Shown here piece by piece: positions 35,272 to 43,352 of a DNA stretch of 64,000 bases (its first letter is position 1; each line of letters begins with the position of its first letter). Source of the stretch: Pseudomonadota bacterium (GTDB taxonomy: Bacteria; Pseudomonadota; Alphaproteobacteria; Rhizobiales; Devosiaceae); assembly GCA_023391095.1 (NCBI GenBank), contig JAEWBN010000013.1, positions 145,516 to 209,515 of the forward strand, given 5' to 3'. The position numbers and the translations under genes were made by a program. Below the pieces are notes generated by a model. That model had not been told where the DNA came from. It saw only the letters and a program-made list of their open reading frames with translations, and did no database searches.

Positions 35272-36000
35272 TTGCGCGGACTAGATTTTTCTTCCTGGCA
35301 GGGGGTTTTGACCTCGGTCATCGGCATCCTGATGTTCGCCCTTGTGGGCATCGGCATCCGCCTCATCATGATGACCACCATCCAGCAGCGCCAGCAGCGG
35401 ATGAACCGGCAGATCAATGAGCGGCTGAAGACGCTCATGGCCGCCTATAAAGTGCTCGGTGGTTCGTTTACTGGACGCCTTTCGGTCGATCCGCGCCATC
35501 TTCGAGACATCCGCGCCGCTGAAAAAGCCGCCGCCGAAGTTGGGGGCGAGGCGACTCCGCCGCGCGCCATGAGCGATGAAATGTTCGAGCGTATCCGTCA
35601 GGTGCGGGACAGCGTCGAAGCCGCTCTATCCGACATCATTCTGCTGGGCACCGACGAGCAGGTGCGCCTTGCCGAAAAGGCCGCGCGCGACCTGGTCGCC
35701 GGGCGCGAAATCCACACAGCCGAACTGGTGGTCTCCCTGCGCAACTATATCCGCCAGGCGCTTGATCTCACCCCCATCCCCAAGGATATCGAAATCCCCA
35801 TGCAGGGCCCCACGCGGCCCTCTGGCGGCCCCGGTCGCGGTGGTCGCGGCGGCCCCGGTGGTCAAGGCGGCCCCGGTGGCGGTGGCGGCCAGGGCGGGGG
35901 CGGTGGTGGCGCCGGAGGAGGCGGCGGCATGGGCATGGGGATGGGCATGGGAATGGGCGGCAGGGCCGCCGACGATGCAGTCCCACCGCCGGGCGTCTGA
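35272..36000 (+). CDS. Single-pass membrane protein with Gly/Met-rich tail, function unknown
   Basis: A 242-aa protein. One N-terminal membrane helix (VLTSVIGILMFALVGIGIRLIMM, about 12-34) is followed by a helical cytoplasmic region (about 35-180, QQRQQRMNRQINERLKTLMA) and a low-complexity tail of Gly, Arg, Gln and Met (about 185-235) that reads almost as pure poly-Gly with GM repeats. The start is a TTG at 35272 with AGGAG 6 nt upstream; no ATG or GTG fits. It follows the VWA gene by 60 nt and may be in the same operon. Family not recognised. Confidence 0.75.
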   Translation: MRGLDFSSWQGVLTSVIGILMFALVGIGIRLIMMTTIQQRQQRMNRQINERLKTLMAAYKVLGGSFTGRLSVDPRHLRDIRAAEKAAAEVGGEATPPRAMSDEMFERIRQVRDSVEAALSDIILLGTDEQVRLAEKAARDLVAGREIHTAELVVSLRNYIRQALDLTPIPKDIEIPMQGPTRPSGGPGRGGRGGPGGQGGPGGGGGQGGGGGGAGGGGGMGMGMGMGMGGRAADDAVPPPGV

Positions 36001-36012
36001 TCCAGAAGCAAA

Positions 36013-36040
36013 GGGCCGGAGCACTGCTCCGACCCTCATT
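36013..36040. terminator. Weak terminator hairpin between convergent genes
   Basis: GGGCCGGAGC (36013-36022) pairs with GCTCCGACCC (36026-36035) with one mismatch. A T-rich stretch (TCATTCTTT) follows on the plus strand. It ends the Gly-rich protein gene; the convergent dioxygenase stops 8 nt beyond. Confidence 0.5.
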
Positions 36041-36042
36041 CT

Positions 36043-36993
36043 TTACACCAGCGGCTTCAAACCCGCTTCGATCTGCGCCCGGTGCGGTTCGAGGAAGGGC
36101 GGCAGGGCCAGCGTTTCCCCGAGGCTCTCCATCGGCTCGTCCGCGGCAAAGCCGGGAACGTCGGTGGCGATCTCGAACAGGATGCCGTTCGGCTCGCGGA
36201 AGTAGAGCGAGGTGAAGTAGAACCGCTCGACTTCGCCCGAGGAGCGAATGCCAAAGCTGTTCACCCGCTCGATCCATTCGCGCAAACTGTCCTGATCCGG
36301 CGTGCGGAAGGCGACGTGGTGCACGCCACCGGCGCCGGGACGGGCACGCGGCAGGCTCGGATCAACGGCGACATGCAGTTCGGCCGCCGGGCCGCCCGGA
36401 CCCATTTCATAGACGAACACGTCGCTGTTGCGTTCGCGCGCCGCATAGTGGCGCACCTGGCGCATGTTCATCACGCGGGTCAGCATGGCATCGGTCGGCT
36501 CGAGCTTGGGCACCGAAAGGGTGATGGGCCCCAGCCCGATGATCTGCTTGTCTTCCGGAACGGGCGACTTGGCCCATGGCACGACCTTGTTCTTGCCATC
36601 CACGACAAGGCGGAAGCGCTGGCCTTCGAAATCCTCGAAGTCGAGCGAGACGTGGCCGAAGCGTTCCTTGATGCCCGAGGTCGAGACCTGGTTGGCTTCC
36701 AGGTGTTCCTTCCACCACTTGAGCGTTTCTTCGCTGTCAACGCGCAGCCCGGTGCGGCCAACCGTGTGATTGCCGCGCTGTTCGCGCAACGTGTTGAAAT
36801 CGAAGAAGGTCAGGTCCGCACCAGGCGAAGCCACGCCGTCGCCATAGAAGAGGTGATAGGCCGAGGTGTCGTCCTGGTTCACCGTCTTCTTGATCAGGCG
36901 CATGCCCAGCGTTTCGGTATAGAACTTCAGGTTGCGGGGCGCGTCGGCCGTGACTGCGGTCAGGTGATGAATGCCGCCCAGTTCGAGTGTCAT
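36043..36993 (-). CDS. Ring-cleaving dioxygenase-like protein, VOC superfamily
   Basis: About 316 aa with two glyoxalase/extradiol-type halves. The N-half begins LGGIHHLTAVTADAPRNLKFY and the C-half has GGVHHVAFRTPDQDSLREW. It ends YFTSLYFREPNGILFEIATD. The His residues and the Glu in LFEIATD are in metal-ligand positions. The family is annotated as ring-cleaving dioxygenase (MhqO-like) and is often linked to quinone or electrophile detoxification. I chose the ATG at 36993 because AGGAG lies 8 nt upstream; the ATG at 36999 is too close to it. Substrate unknown. Confidence 0.88.
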   Translation of the reverse strand: MTLELGGIHHLTAVTADAPRNLKFYTETLGMRLIKKTVNQDDTSAYHLFYGDGVASPGADLTFFDFNTLREQRGNHTVGRTGLRVDSEETLKWWKEHLEANQVSTSGIKERFGHVSLDFEDFEGQRFRLVVDGKNKVVPWAKSPVPEDKQIIGLGPITLSVPKLEPTDAMLTRVMNMRQVRHYAARERNSDVFVYEMGPGGPAAELHVAVDPSLPRARPGAGGVHHVAFRTPDQDSLREWIERVNSFGIRSSGEVERFYFTSLYFREPNGILFEIATDVPGFAADEPMESLGETLALPPFLEPHRAQIEAGLKPLV

Positions 36994-37109
36994 TTTCATG
37001 TCTCCTCATGCGGCGCCGCTGCGCCGTGTTCGAAACAAATCTAGGCGTCCCTGCCAGCTTTGGAAACGCTGACAATCGCAACAGATTGATGCCGATTCCC
37101 GAACGATTG

Positions 37110-40100
37110 TCAGAAGCCGAGCTGGTTGAACAATCCTCCCAACGGGTCGGTATTCCCGCCGTCCGGCGCCGGTTGCTGAGGCACAAGAAGGTCGAACAAT
37201 TGCTGCGCTGGCGGCGTGGGCGCTGCCGGCTGGGGCGCGGGGTGCTGCGCTGGTGGGACGACCTGCGGCGCAGTCGGAACCGGCGCAGGTCCGCGCGGGT
37301 CCGGCCGCGGCAGCGGCACCGTGCCGGGTGCGGCTGTCGGCGCCGGCTGGGTCAGGGCAGGGGGCTGGGTCTGTGGCTGGCCCGGCGAGAGCAGGCCGGG
37401 GAATTGCTGGCCCAGAGCGTTGCCCACCACTGTGTTGAGCAGCGATCCATTACCTTCGGTTCCCGCCGCGGGCTGCTGCCCGCCCAGCATCTGGCCAATG
37501 GCATCGTTGACCAATCCCGTGCCGACGCTGCCGGTCTGGTCGCCGAAATTGGTCCCCAGGCCTTCGAGCAGACCCGATGCCGTGCCGGCTAGATCGCCCA
37601 CCCCGCCACCCAGCTCCGACAGCGCCTGAAGCGCCCGGTTCGGATCGGCCAGAATGCTGGTGAGATCGGGATAGATACGCGGCCCCGACAAGGGACCCGT
37701 CACCATGATCGGCATGCCAAGACCCGACACGTCGAAATCGCCGCCCTGGCCATCGAGCGAGCCGACAACGCGCGGATCGAGCCGCATGTCGATGGTCTGG
37801 CTGGCGAGGTCCACCGTTCCCGCCCCGCTCATGCGCACGAAAGGTCCAAGCACGCGGATGTCTTCGGCCCGCGCCAGGCCATTGGTGATAGTGATGGGCA
37901 CGGACAGTTCGGAGAATTCGGTACGCGCATTGGCGTCCGGCGCATAACCGGCGCCGATGAGGCTCCGCACATTGCGTACAAGGCCCGCAACGTCGATGCC
38001 CCTGATGGCCCCATCGGTCACCAGCACATTGACCGGACCGTTGAGCGAGCGGGCAAAGGCCTCTGTATCAGCCCCGGCGCCCGTCACCTCGACGCTGGCC
38101 TTGAGCCGGCCTTCGATCTTGTCGAAGCCGGCAGCGCTGTCGAGCAGGCCGAGCGCCTGCACGCCGTCCATGCCGGCGGTAAGGGTGATGGCCGGCACGC
38201 TGCCCGCACCATTGGCGGTAATATCGGCGGTCGCCGTGCCCCCATAAAAACCGGCCTGTGGCACGACGAGGCGCGCCACCCCGTCGGTCACGGTCAACGC
38301 GGCCGTCGCCGGACCCATCTGCACCTTGCCATAACCAAGCTGGTTGGCCGCCAGTCTGATATCGGCATTGAAGAGCCGAAGCATGGACAGATCGATCGGG
38401 GCAGGGCCGCTTGCCGCTGCTGCCGGGGCCGCGCTGCCGCTCCCCATCAGGGTGCCGAAATCAAGCGTATCGACAGCGAGGTTGGCCGTCAGCGTCGGCT
38501 TGCCGCCCATGGCGAGCGACAGGCCGCCGCTGGCCGCGATGTCATCGAGCTGGATGCGGCTGTCGGTCAGCGCGAAATTGGTCCCATCCACCGAGACGCC
38601 ACCCGAAAAGGCAAGGCGGCCGAGCGGCGTTCCGACGCTCTGTCCCAACCAGCCCAGGGCGCGCGTCAGGGACGGGGCGGCAATATCGGCCTTGCCCGAG
38701 ACCTTGCCTGAAGGCGTAATCGTGCCTGAAAAGCTGGCATTGACCGGCTGCGCTTCAACCGCAACCGCCACAGTGCTCGTCTCGCCCCAGAGAAAATCCG
38801 TCGCCGTCAACGAACTGGTGAAATTGACCGCTTCCCCATTCCAGCGGGCGGAGCCGGAAACGGCCATGGGTTTCAGGATATCTTCGATCCGCACGCGGGC
38901 GGTCAGCGCATCGACAACCCCAGCGCCCGATCCGGCAAAGGACGCCAGTTGCGGCACCTCGACCCGGCCCTGTGCAATGGAGGCGGTGCCGCGCAGGTTG
39001 AGCGAATTGCGGATGGAGGACGCATCCATCCCCTTGAAGGCATATTGCAGTTCGGACGAGAGGGCGCCGCGCACTGGCGCATCCTGCCCGGCCAGCGCCA
39101 GCAGTTGGGCCATGTCGATGGATGTGAGGTTCACCGAACCGCTCGACACGGTCGGAACCACATTGGCGTCGAGGGCCATACTGGCCAGAAGGCTGCCGCC
39201 GGCAATGTCGGTGGAATCCAGCGTGGTGATGAGCTTGCCGCTTTCCAGACGCGCCGCCAGCACGACGTCGCGCGCCGTTGCCTCGCCCACCGTGATCGCT
39301 TCGGCATAAACCTCGATATCGGCGTCCAGCGCCTTGAGCGCGGACAGATCGAGCGGCGTCGCGATTGCCGTGCCGGCCTGTGGCTCCTCGGTTGGTGCCT
39401 CGGGTGTTTGCGGGGCGAAATCGGCATAGGCGAGACTGCCCGCCTTGACGCGGGCGACCACGGATGGCCGGTCGCCCGGCGCATAATGGAGGTCGAGCAG
39501 CATTTTCTGCCCGATGCTGTCAATTTCCCCACCTGCGATCCGGTAACTGCCGTCATCGGCCAACTGGATGCTGCCCTTGGCCGTCAGGTCTGCCAGCGCG
39601 GGGTGCAGCGGCTCGGAGGCCTTGGCAGAAATGGCAAACTGTGCCGGCTGGCGGCCGAGCAGGTCGCGCAGCGATCCGATCTCGGTGCCCAGTTCGACGC
39701 GGTTGCCATCCAGGGTCGCGGCCACGTTGAGCGAAGCCGGCGCAGCCAGGCCCGGAATGGACAGGCGCAGGTCGATATCGCTGGCAAGAGAGGTTGTCGC
39801 GCCATCGGCCAGCGTCGCCACCTCGCCGTCCGTCACGGTGATGTGGTCGATGGCAATGTTTTCGAGATATCCGGCAATCACCTTGAAAATGTCGCCGTTT
39901 TGGTCCGTCGCCGCGCCGATCTCGTCTGGCTTTGACTGCGCGCCGGCCCCCAGCAGGATGTGGGGGCTGCGCAGTTCGATGCCGGTCACCTGGATCTGTC
40001 CGGTGAGGAGCGGCCAGAGCGCCACCGAGGCAACGGACCGGTCGGCCGTGATGTCGAGGCCGCCATCCAGCGCCGAATAGCTGAAATCCTCGACCAGAAT

Positions 40101-40286
40101 GCCGAAGTCCGGCACGACGGAAAACTGGATCGGTCCGTTAAGGGCAATGTCCGCACCCGAAATCCGCGAGAGCTGGCCCGAAAGTGCTGTCCGCAGGGCA
40201 TCCGAGCTTGCCGCCATCGGCAAGACGAAAACAAGGCCGCCCAAGGCGGCGACGCAAACGCCTGTGGCCAATAGGATTTTCTTCAT
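37110..40286 (-). CDS. AsmA-family envelope protein
   Basis: A 1058-aa protein with an N-terminal membrane anchor or signal (KKILLATGVCVAALGGLVFVL, 2-22), an AsmA N-domain (LRTALSGQLSRISGADIALNG), a very long repetitive beta-rich middle, and the conserved AsmA C-domain (GPFVRMSGAGTVDLASQTIDMRLDP). AsmA-like proteins form periplasmic grooves that move lipids between membranes. The last 130 residues are a low-complexity tail rich in Pro, Gln, Ala and Gly, unusual for the family. ATG at 40286 has GGAG 8 nt upstream; the frame extends 12 codons further without support. Monocistronic. Confidence 0.9.
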   Translation of the reverse strand: MKKILLATGVCVAALGGLVFVLPMAASSDALRTALSGQLSRISGADIALNGPIQFSVVPDFGILVEDFSYSALDGGLDITADRSVASVALWPLLTGQIQVTGIELRSPHILLGAGAQSKPDEIGAATDQNGDIFKVIAGYLENIAIDHITVTDGEVATLADGATTSLASDIDLRLSIPGLAAPASLNVAATLDGNRVELGTEIGSLRDLLGRQPAQFAISAKASEPLHPALADLTAKGSIQLADDGSYRIAGGEIDSIGQKMLLDLHYAPGDRPSVVARVKAGSLAYADFAPQTPEAPTEEPQAGTAIATPLDLSALKALDADIEVYAEAITVGEATARDVVLAARLESGKLITTLDSTDIAGGSLLASMALDANVVPTVSSGSVNLTSIDMAQLLALAGQDAPVRGALSSELQYAFKGMDASSIRNSLNLRGTASIAQGRVEVPQLASFAGSGAGVVDALTARVRIEDILKPMAVSGSARWNGEAVNFTSSLTATDFLWGETSTVAVAVEAQPVNASFSGTITPSGKVSGKADIAAPSLTRALGWLGQSVGTPLGRLAFSGGVSVDGTNFALTDSRIQLDDIAASGGLSLAMGGKPTLTANLAVDTLDFGTLMGSGSAAPAAAASGPAPIDLSMLRLFNADIRLAANQLGYGKVQMGPATAALTVTDGVARLVVPQAGFYGGTATADITANGAGSVPAITLTAGMDGVQALGLLDSAAGFDKIEGRLKASVEVTGAGADTEAFARSLNGPVNVLVTDGAIRGIDVAGLVRNVRSLIGAGYAPDANARTEFSELSVPITITNGLARAEDIRVLGPFVRMSGAGTVDLASQTIDMRLDPRVVGSLDGQGGDFDVSGLGMPIMVTGPLSGPRIYPDLTSILADPNRALQALSELGGGVGDLAGTASGLLEGLGTNFGDQTGSVGTGLVNDAIGQMLGGQQPAAGTEGNGSLLNTVVGNALGQQFPGLLSPGQPQTQPPALTQPAPTAAPGTVPLPRPDPRGPAPVPTAPQVVPPAQHPAPQPAAPTPPAQQLFDLLVPQQPAPDGGNTDPLGGLFNQLGF

Positions 40287-40503
40287 GCCTGACGCTCCGG
40301 CACTGGGGCGGCGGCCGGGCAAAGCGCCGGCATGCTCAGCCGCATCGACTCAAATTTGCGGTCAGCTTACCCGCAGAGGTCGCAGCAACTCGTTAACCAT
40401 GGACGCGTCCGGCCATGCGTCGCCCAGGCGGGGGGCGCGATCACATTTGAGGGACATCGGGCTTTTCGGGGTGCAAAGCGCGCCTAGCTGTCCTATTCAT
40501 CCG

Positions 40504-40518
40504 GAACAAAGGATGAAC
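40504..40518 (+). promoter_or_regulatory. LexA (SOS) box directly before the radical SAM-UdgX operon
   Basis: GAAC-AAAGGAT-GAAC is a perfect match to the alphaproteobacterial LexA operator (direct repeat GAAC-N7-GAAC, equivalent to GTTC-N7-GTTC). It ends 2 nt before the start codon and includes the SD (AAGGAT). LexA bound here would block both transcription and access to the leader, so the operon should be induced by DNA damage. Confidence 0.8.
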
Positions 40519-40520
40519 GA

Positions 40521-41756
40521 ATGGTAGCCCTCACCCTTACCCGCAAACTTGCAATTCTGGCCGACGCCGCAAAATACGATGCCTCCTGCGCCTCGTCCGG
40601 CAGTGAAAAGCGCAATTCCTCCGGCACCAAAGGCATTGGGTCAACCGAAGGCAGCGGCATATGCCACTCCTACGCGCCGGACGGACGATGCATCAGCCTG
40701 CTCAAGCTGCTGCTGACCAATTTCTGCATCTACGATTGCGCCTACTGCATCAACCGCTCTTCGTCGAATGTGCAGCGCGCGCGCTTCTCGGTGGACGAAG
40801 TGGTGCGCCTCACGCTCGACTTTTACCGCCGCAACTATATCGAGGGCCTCTTTCTCTCCTCGGGCATCATCCGCTCGCCCGACCACACCATGGAAGAGAT
40901 GATCCGCGTGGCGCGCACCTTGCGCGAAGATCATCACTTCGCCGGCTATATCCATCTCAAGGTCATTCCCAACGCCGCGCCCGAACTGCTGCTCGAAGCC
41001 GGGCGCTGGGCCGACCGGCTGTCCACCAATATCGAGCTGCCCACCGACAGCGCGCTTGAAAACTTCGCGCCCGAAAAGCGCCCCTCCGAGATCCGCACCG
41101 CCATGGCGCGGCTGCGCGGCAAGCTGGTGGAAACGGCGCCCGAAAAGAAGGTGCGGGCCAAAAAGCCGAAATTCGCTCCCGCGGGCCAATCGACCCAGAT
41201 GATCGTCGGTGCCGACGGCGCCAATGACGCGGCGATCCTCACGCGGGCGGCCGGGCTTTATTCCGGCTATCAGCTCAAACGCGTCTATTATTCCGCCTTC
41301 TCGCCCATTCCCGACGCTTCGTCCCGCCTGCCTCTCAAGCCGCCTCCCTTGATGCGCGAGCACCGGCTCTACCAGGCCGACTGGCTCATCCGTTTTTATG
41401 GCTTTGATGTTCCGGAAATCGTTGCAGGCGGCGAGGATGGCGACCTCGACCTTGTCATCGACCCAAAGCTTGCCTGGGCGCTCAAGCACCGGCAGAGTTT
41501 TCCGGTGGATGTGAACCGCGCCGATCGCGAAATGCTGCTGCGCGTTCCAGGTCTCGGCATCAATGCAGTCAATCGCATTGTCGCGGCCCGACGCTTCCAT
41601 CGCCTCCGACTGGACGATGTGGCGCGCTTTACCGCTTCCATCGAAAAGGTGCGCCCATTCATCTCGGCAGCAGACTGGACGCCCGGCGGCCTCACTGACG
41701 ACGCCAAACTGCGCCAGAAGCTCGCCCCGCCGCCGGAACAGATGTCGCTGTTCTGA
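40521..41756 (+). CDS. Putative DNA modification/repair radical SAM protein
   Basis: A 411-aa radical SAM enzyme. The 4Fe-4S ligands are C69, C73 and C76 (CIYDCAYC). The N-terminus has the family-specific SEKRNSSGTKGIGSTEGSGI-type stretch. A C-terminal helix-hairpin-helix (LLRVPGLGINAVNRIVAARR, about 335-355) suggests DNA binding. It ends in QMSLF, resembling a sliding-clamp-binding peptide (QxxLF). The family (TIGR03916-like, recalled) is almost always next to a UdgX/DUF4130 gene, as here, where the stop and next start overlap (TGATG). A perfect LexA box precedes it. The reaction is unknown. Confidence 0.9.
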   Translation: MVALTLTRKLAILADAAKYDASCASSGSEKRNSSGTKGIGSTEGSGICHSYAPDGRCISLLKLLLTNFCIYDCAYCINRSSSNVQRARFSVDEVVRLTLDFYRRNYIEGLFLSSGIIRSPDHTMEEMIRVARTLREDHHFAGYIHLKVIPNAAPELLLEAGRWADRLSTNIELPTDSALENFAPEKRPSEIRTAMARLRGKLVETAPEKKVRAKKPKFAPAGQSTQMIVGADGANDAAILTRAAGLYSGYQLKRVYYSAFSPIPDASSRLPLKPPPLMREHRLYQADWLIRFYGFDVPEIVAGGEDGDLDLVIDPKLAWALKHRQSFPVDVNRADREMLLRVPGLGINAVNRIVAARRFHRLRLDDVARFTASIEKVRPFISAADWTPGGLTDDAKLRQKLAPPPEQMSLF

Positions 41757-43216
41757 TGTACCGCATTCGTCTCGAACGCCCGAACGACTTTGCCGAATGG
41801 CGCGATCATGCGCGCCGTCTGCTGGCAGCCCGAATCAGGCCGGACGATGTGATCTGGCAGGTGGGGGACACGGGCGGCGAACTTTTCGCGCTCGACGATT
41901 TGCCCGCCGTTGAAGCGGGGACGGTCGGCTCGGTTTCGCGCAGTTTTATCGATCTCGCCGGTCAGGTCATTCAGCATTCCGACCCCGAACGATTCGCTCT
42001 TCTCTACGCCCAGCTCTGGCGTCAGCAGAACCGTGACGCTTTCGGGGGAAGCGACATACTCAAAGCTAACAGTCTGTTAACGCGAATGGCCTCGGCGGTA
42101 CGTCGTGACAGTCACAAAATGAAGGCTTTCGTGCGCTTCCGGGAACTGCGCCAGGACGGCGCCGAGCGCTTTGTCGCCTGGTTCGAACCCGACCATTTTG
42201 TCCTTGAACCCACCGCGCCCTTCTTCGCCCGCCGCTTTGCCGGCATGCACTGGGGCATCGTCACGCCCTATGCAAGTGCTTGGTGGGACACGGAAAATCT
42301 CAGCTTCGGTCCGGGCGGCCGCAAGTCCGACGTGCCCGCCGAAGACGCTGTCGAGGAGGACTGGAAAACCTATTACGTCTCGATCTTCAACCCCGCCCGC
42401 CTCAAGGTCGCGATGATGAAGAGCGAAATGCCGGTCAAATACTGGCGCAACCTCCCCGAGGCCCAGGCCATTGCCCCACTGATCCGAAATGCCAAGGCGA
42501 TGGAGGAGGAAATGATCGATCGTGCCGCCACCCAGCCACCGGCCCGACACCTGCGCCGCAAGGTCGAAGAGCCGGAAGAAATTAAGGAAATTCAGTCGCT
42601 TGCCGATGCTCGGGCGGCGGTGGAAGGCTGCCGTCGCTGCCCGCTTTACGAGCATGCCACGCAGGCCGTGTTCGGCGAAGGGCCCGAACAGGCCGACGTG
42701 ATGTTCGTGGGCGAGCAACCGGGCGACCAGGAGGATCTGCAAGGTCGTCCCTTTGTCGGTCCTGCGGGGCAAGTCCTTGACGAGGCTATCGAAAAAGTCG
42801 GCATCGACCGGAAAAAGGTTTATGTCACCAATGCGGTCAAGCACTTCAAGTTCGAACCGCGCGGCAAGCGCCGCATCCACCAGCGCCCAGATGGCGGGGA
42901 GGTGCAGGCCTGTAAATTCTGGCTCAACCTCGAAATTGGCTTCGTGCGCCCCAAAGTCATCGTCGCGCTCGGCGCCACGGCGGCCCAAAGCCTGCTCGGA
43001 AAAGCCAGCGTCACCATCAGCAAGGTGCGCGGTCAGCCGCTGCAAATGCCTGATGGCACTATGCTTTTCGTCACGAACCATCCGTCCTATCTGCTGCGCA
43101 TCCCTGATGCGGAAACCAAGCGGCGCGAACGGGAAAAGTTCGAAGCCGACCTGATCCTGATCCGCGACACCATGGCTGATCTGGAAAACGCATCACTGCC
43201 GCGCGGCGGCGCTTGA
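41756..43216 (+). CDS. udgX: DUF4130-UdgX fusion, uracil-DNA-binding repair protein
   Basis: A 486-aa fusion. Residues 1-260 are the DUF4130/TIGR03915-type domain (conserved LRQDGAERFVAWFEPDHFVLEP region, read as ERFVAWFEPDHF). Residues about 285-480 are a family-4-like uracil-DNA glycosylase with Cys pair CRRCPL, motif GEQPGDQEDLQGRPFVGPAG, and the UdgX-specific loop KRRIHQ with His375. In Mycobacterium UdgX the equivalent His attacks the sugar after uracil excision and leaves the protein covalently on the abasic site. The same suicide chemistry is expected here. Translationally coupled to the radical SAM gene. Confidence 0.9.
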   Translation: MYRIRLERPNDFAEWRDHARRLLAARIRPDDVIWQVGDTGGELFALDDLPAVEAGTVGSVSRSFIDLAGQVIQHSDPERFALLYAQLWRQQNRDAFGGSDILKANSLLTRMASAVRRDSHKMKAFVRFRELRQDGAERFVAWFEPDHFVLEPTAPFFARRFAGMHWGIVTPYASAWWDTENLSFGPGGRKSDVPAEDAVEEDWKTYYVSIFNPARLKVAMMKSEMPVKYWRNLPEAQAIAPLIRNAKAMEEEMIDRAATQPPARHLRRKVEEPEEIKEIQSLADARAAVEGCRRCPLYEHATQAVFGEGPEQADVMFVGEQPGDQEDLQGRPFVGPAGQVLDEAIEKVGIDRKKVYVTNAVKHFKFEPRGKRRIHQRPDGGEVQACKFWLNLEIGFVRPKVIVALGATAAQSLLGKASVTISKVRGQPLQMPDGTMLFVTNHPSYLLRIPDAETKRREREKFEADLILIRDTMADLENASLPRGGA

Positions 43217-43275
43217 CAGCATCGCCCCTCCAACCTTAGTAAAGCCCGCGTCGGCTCAGCCCGGCAGCCCCATGG

Positions 43276-43352
43276 GGCGGAGTAGCTCAGTTGGTTAGAG
43301 CAGCGGAATCATAATCCGTGTGTCGGGGGTTCAAATCCCTCCTCCGCTACCA
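43276..43352 (+). tRNA. tRNA-Met (anticodon CAT), prophage integration site
   Basis: A 77-nt cloverleaf with 7-bp acceptor stem (GGCGGAG / CTCCGCT, ending G:U), D-arm GCTC/GAGC, anticodon stem GCGGA/TCCGT around loop ATCATAA with anticodon CAT at 43310-43312, T-arm with GTTCAAAT, and encoded CCA. The sequence resembles elongator tRNA-Met of alphaproteobacteria; an Ile2 (lysidine) identity is less likely. The gene is intact despite the prophage at its 3' side. Confidence 0.95.
43309..43352. other. Left prophage attachment site (tRNA 3' half)
   Basis: The recombinase reading frame runs into the 3' half of the tRNA on the opposite strand and stops at the anticodon (TGA = complement of 43309-43311). 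The common core between host and phage must therefore lie within or close to this segment. The matching right-end copy is expected beyond position 64000. Confidence 0.65.

Noticed and set aside
43276..43352. tRNA-Ile2 (lysidine) identity for the CAT anticodon
   Set aside because: The body of the tRNA resembles elongator tRNA-Met of alphaproteobacteria, so Met was preferred.
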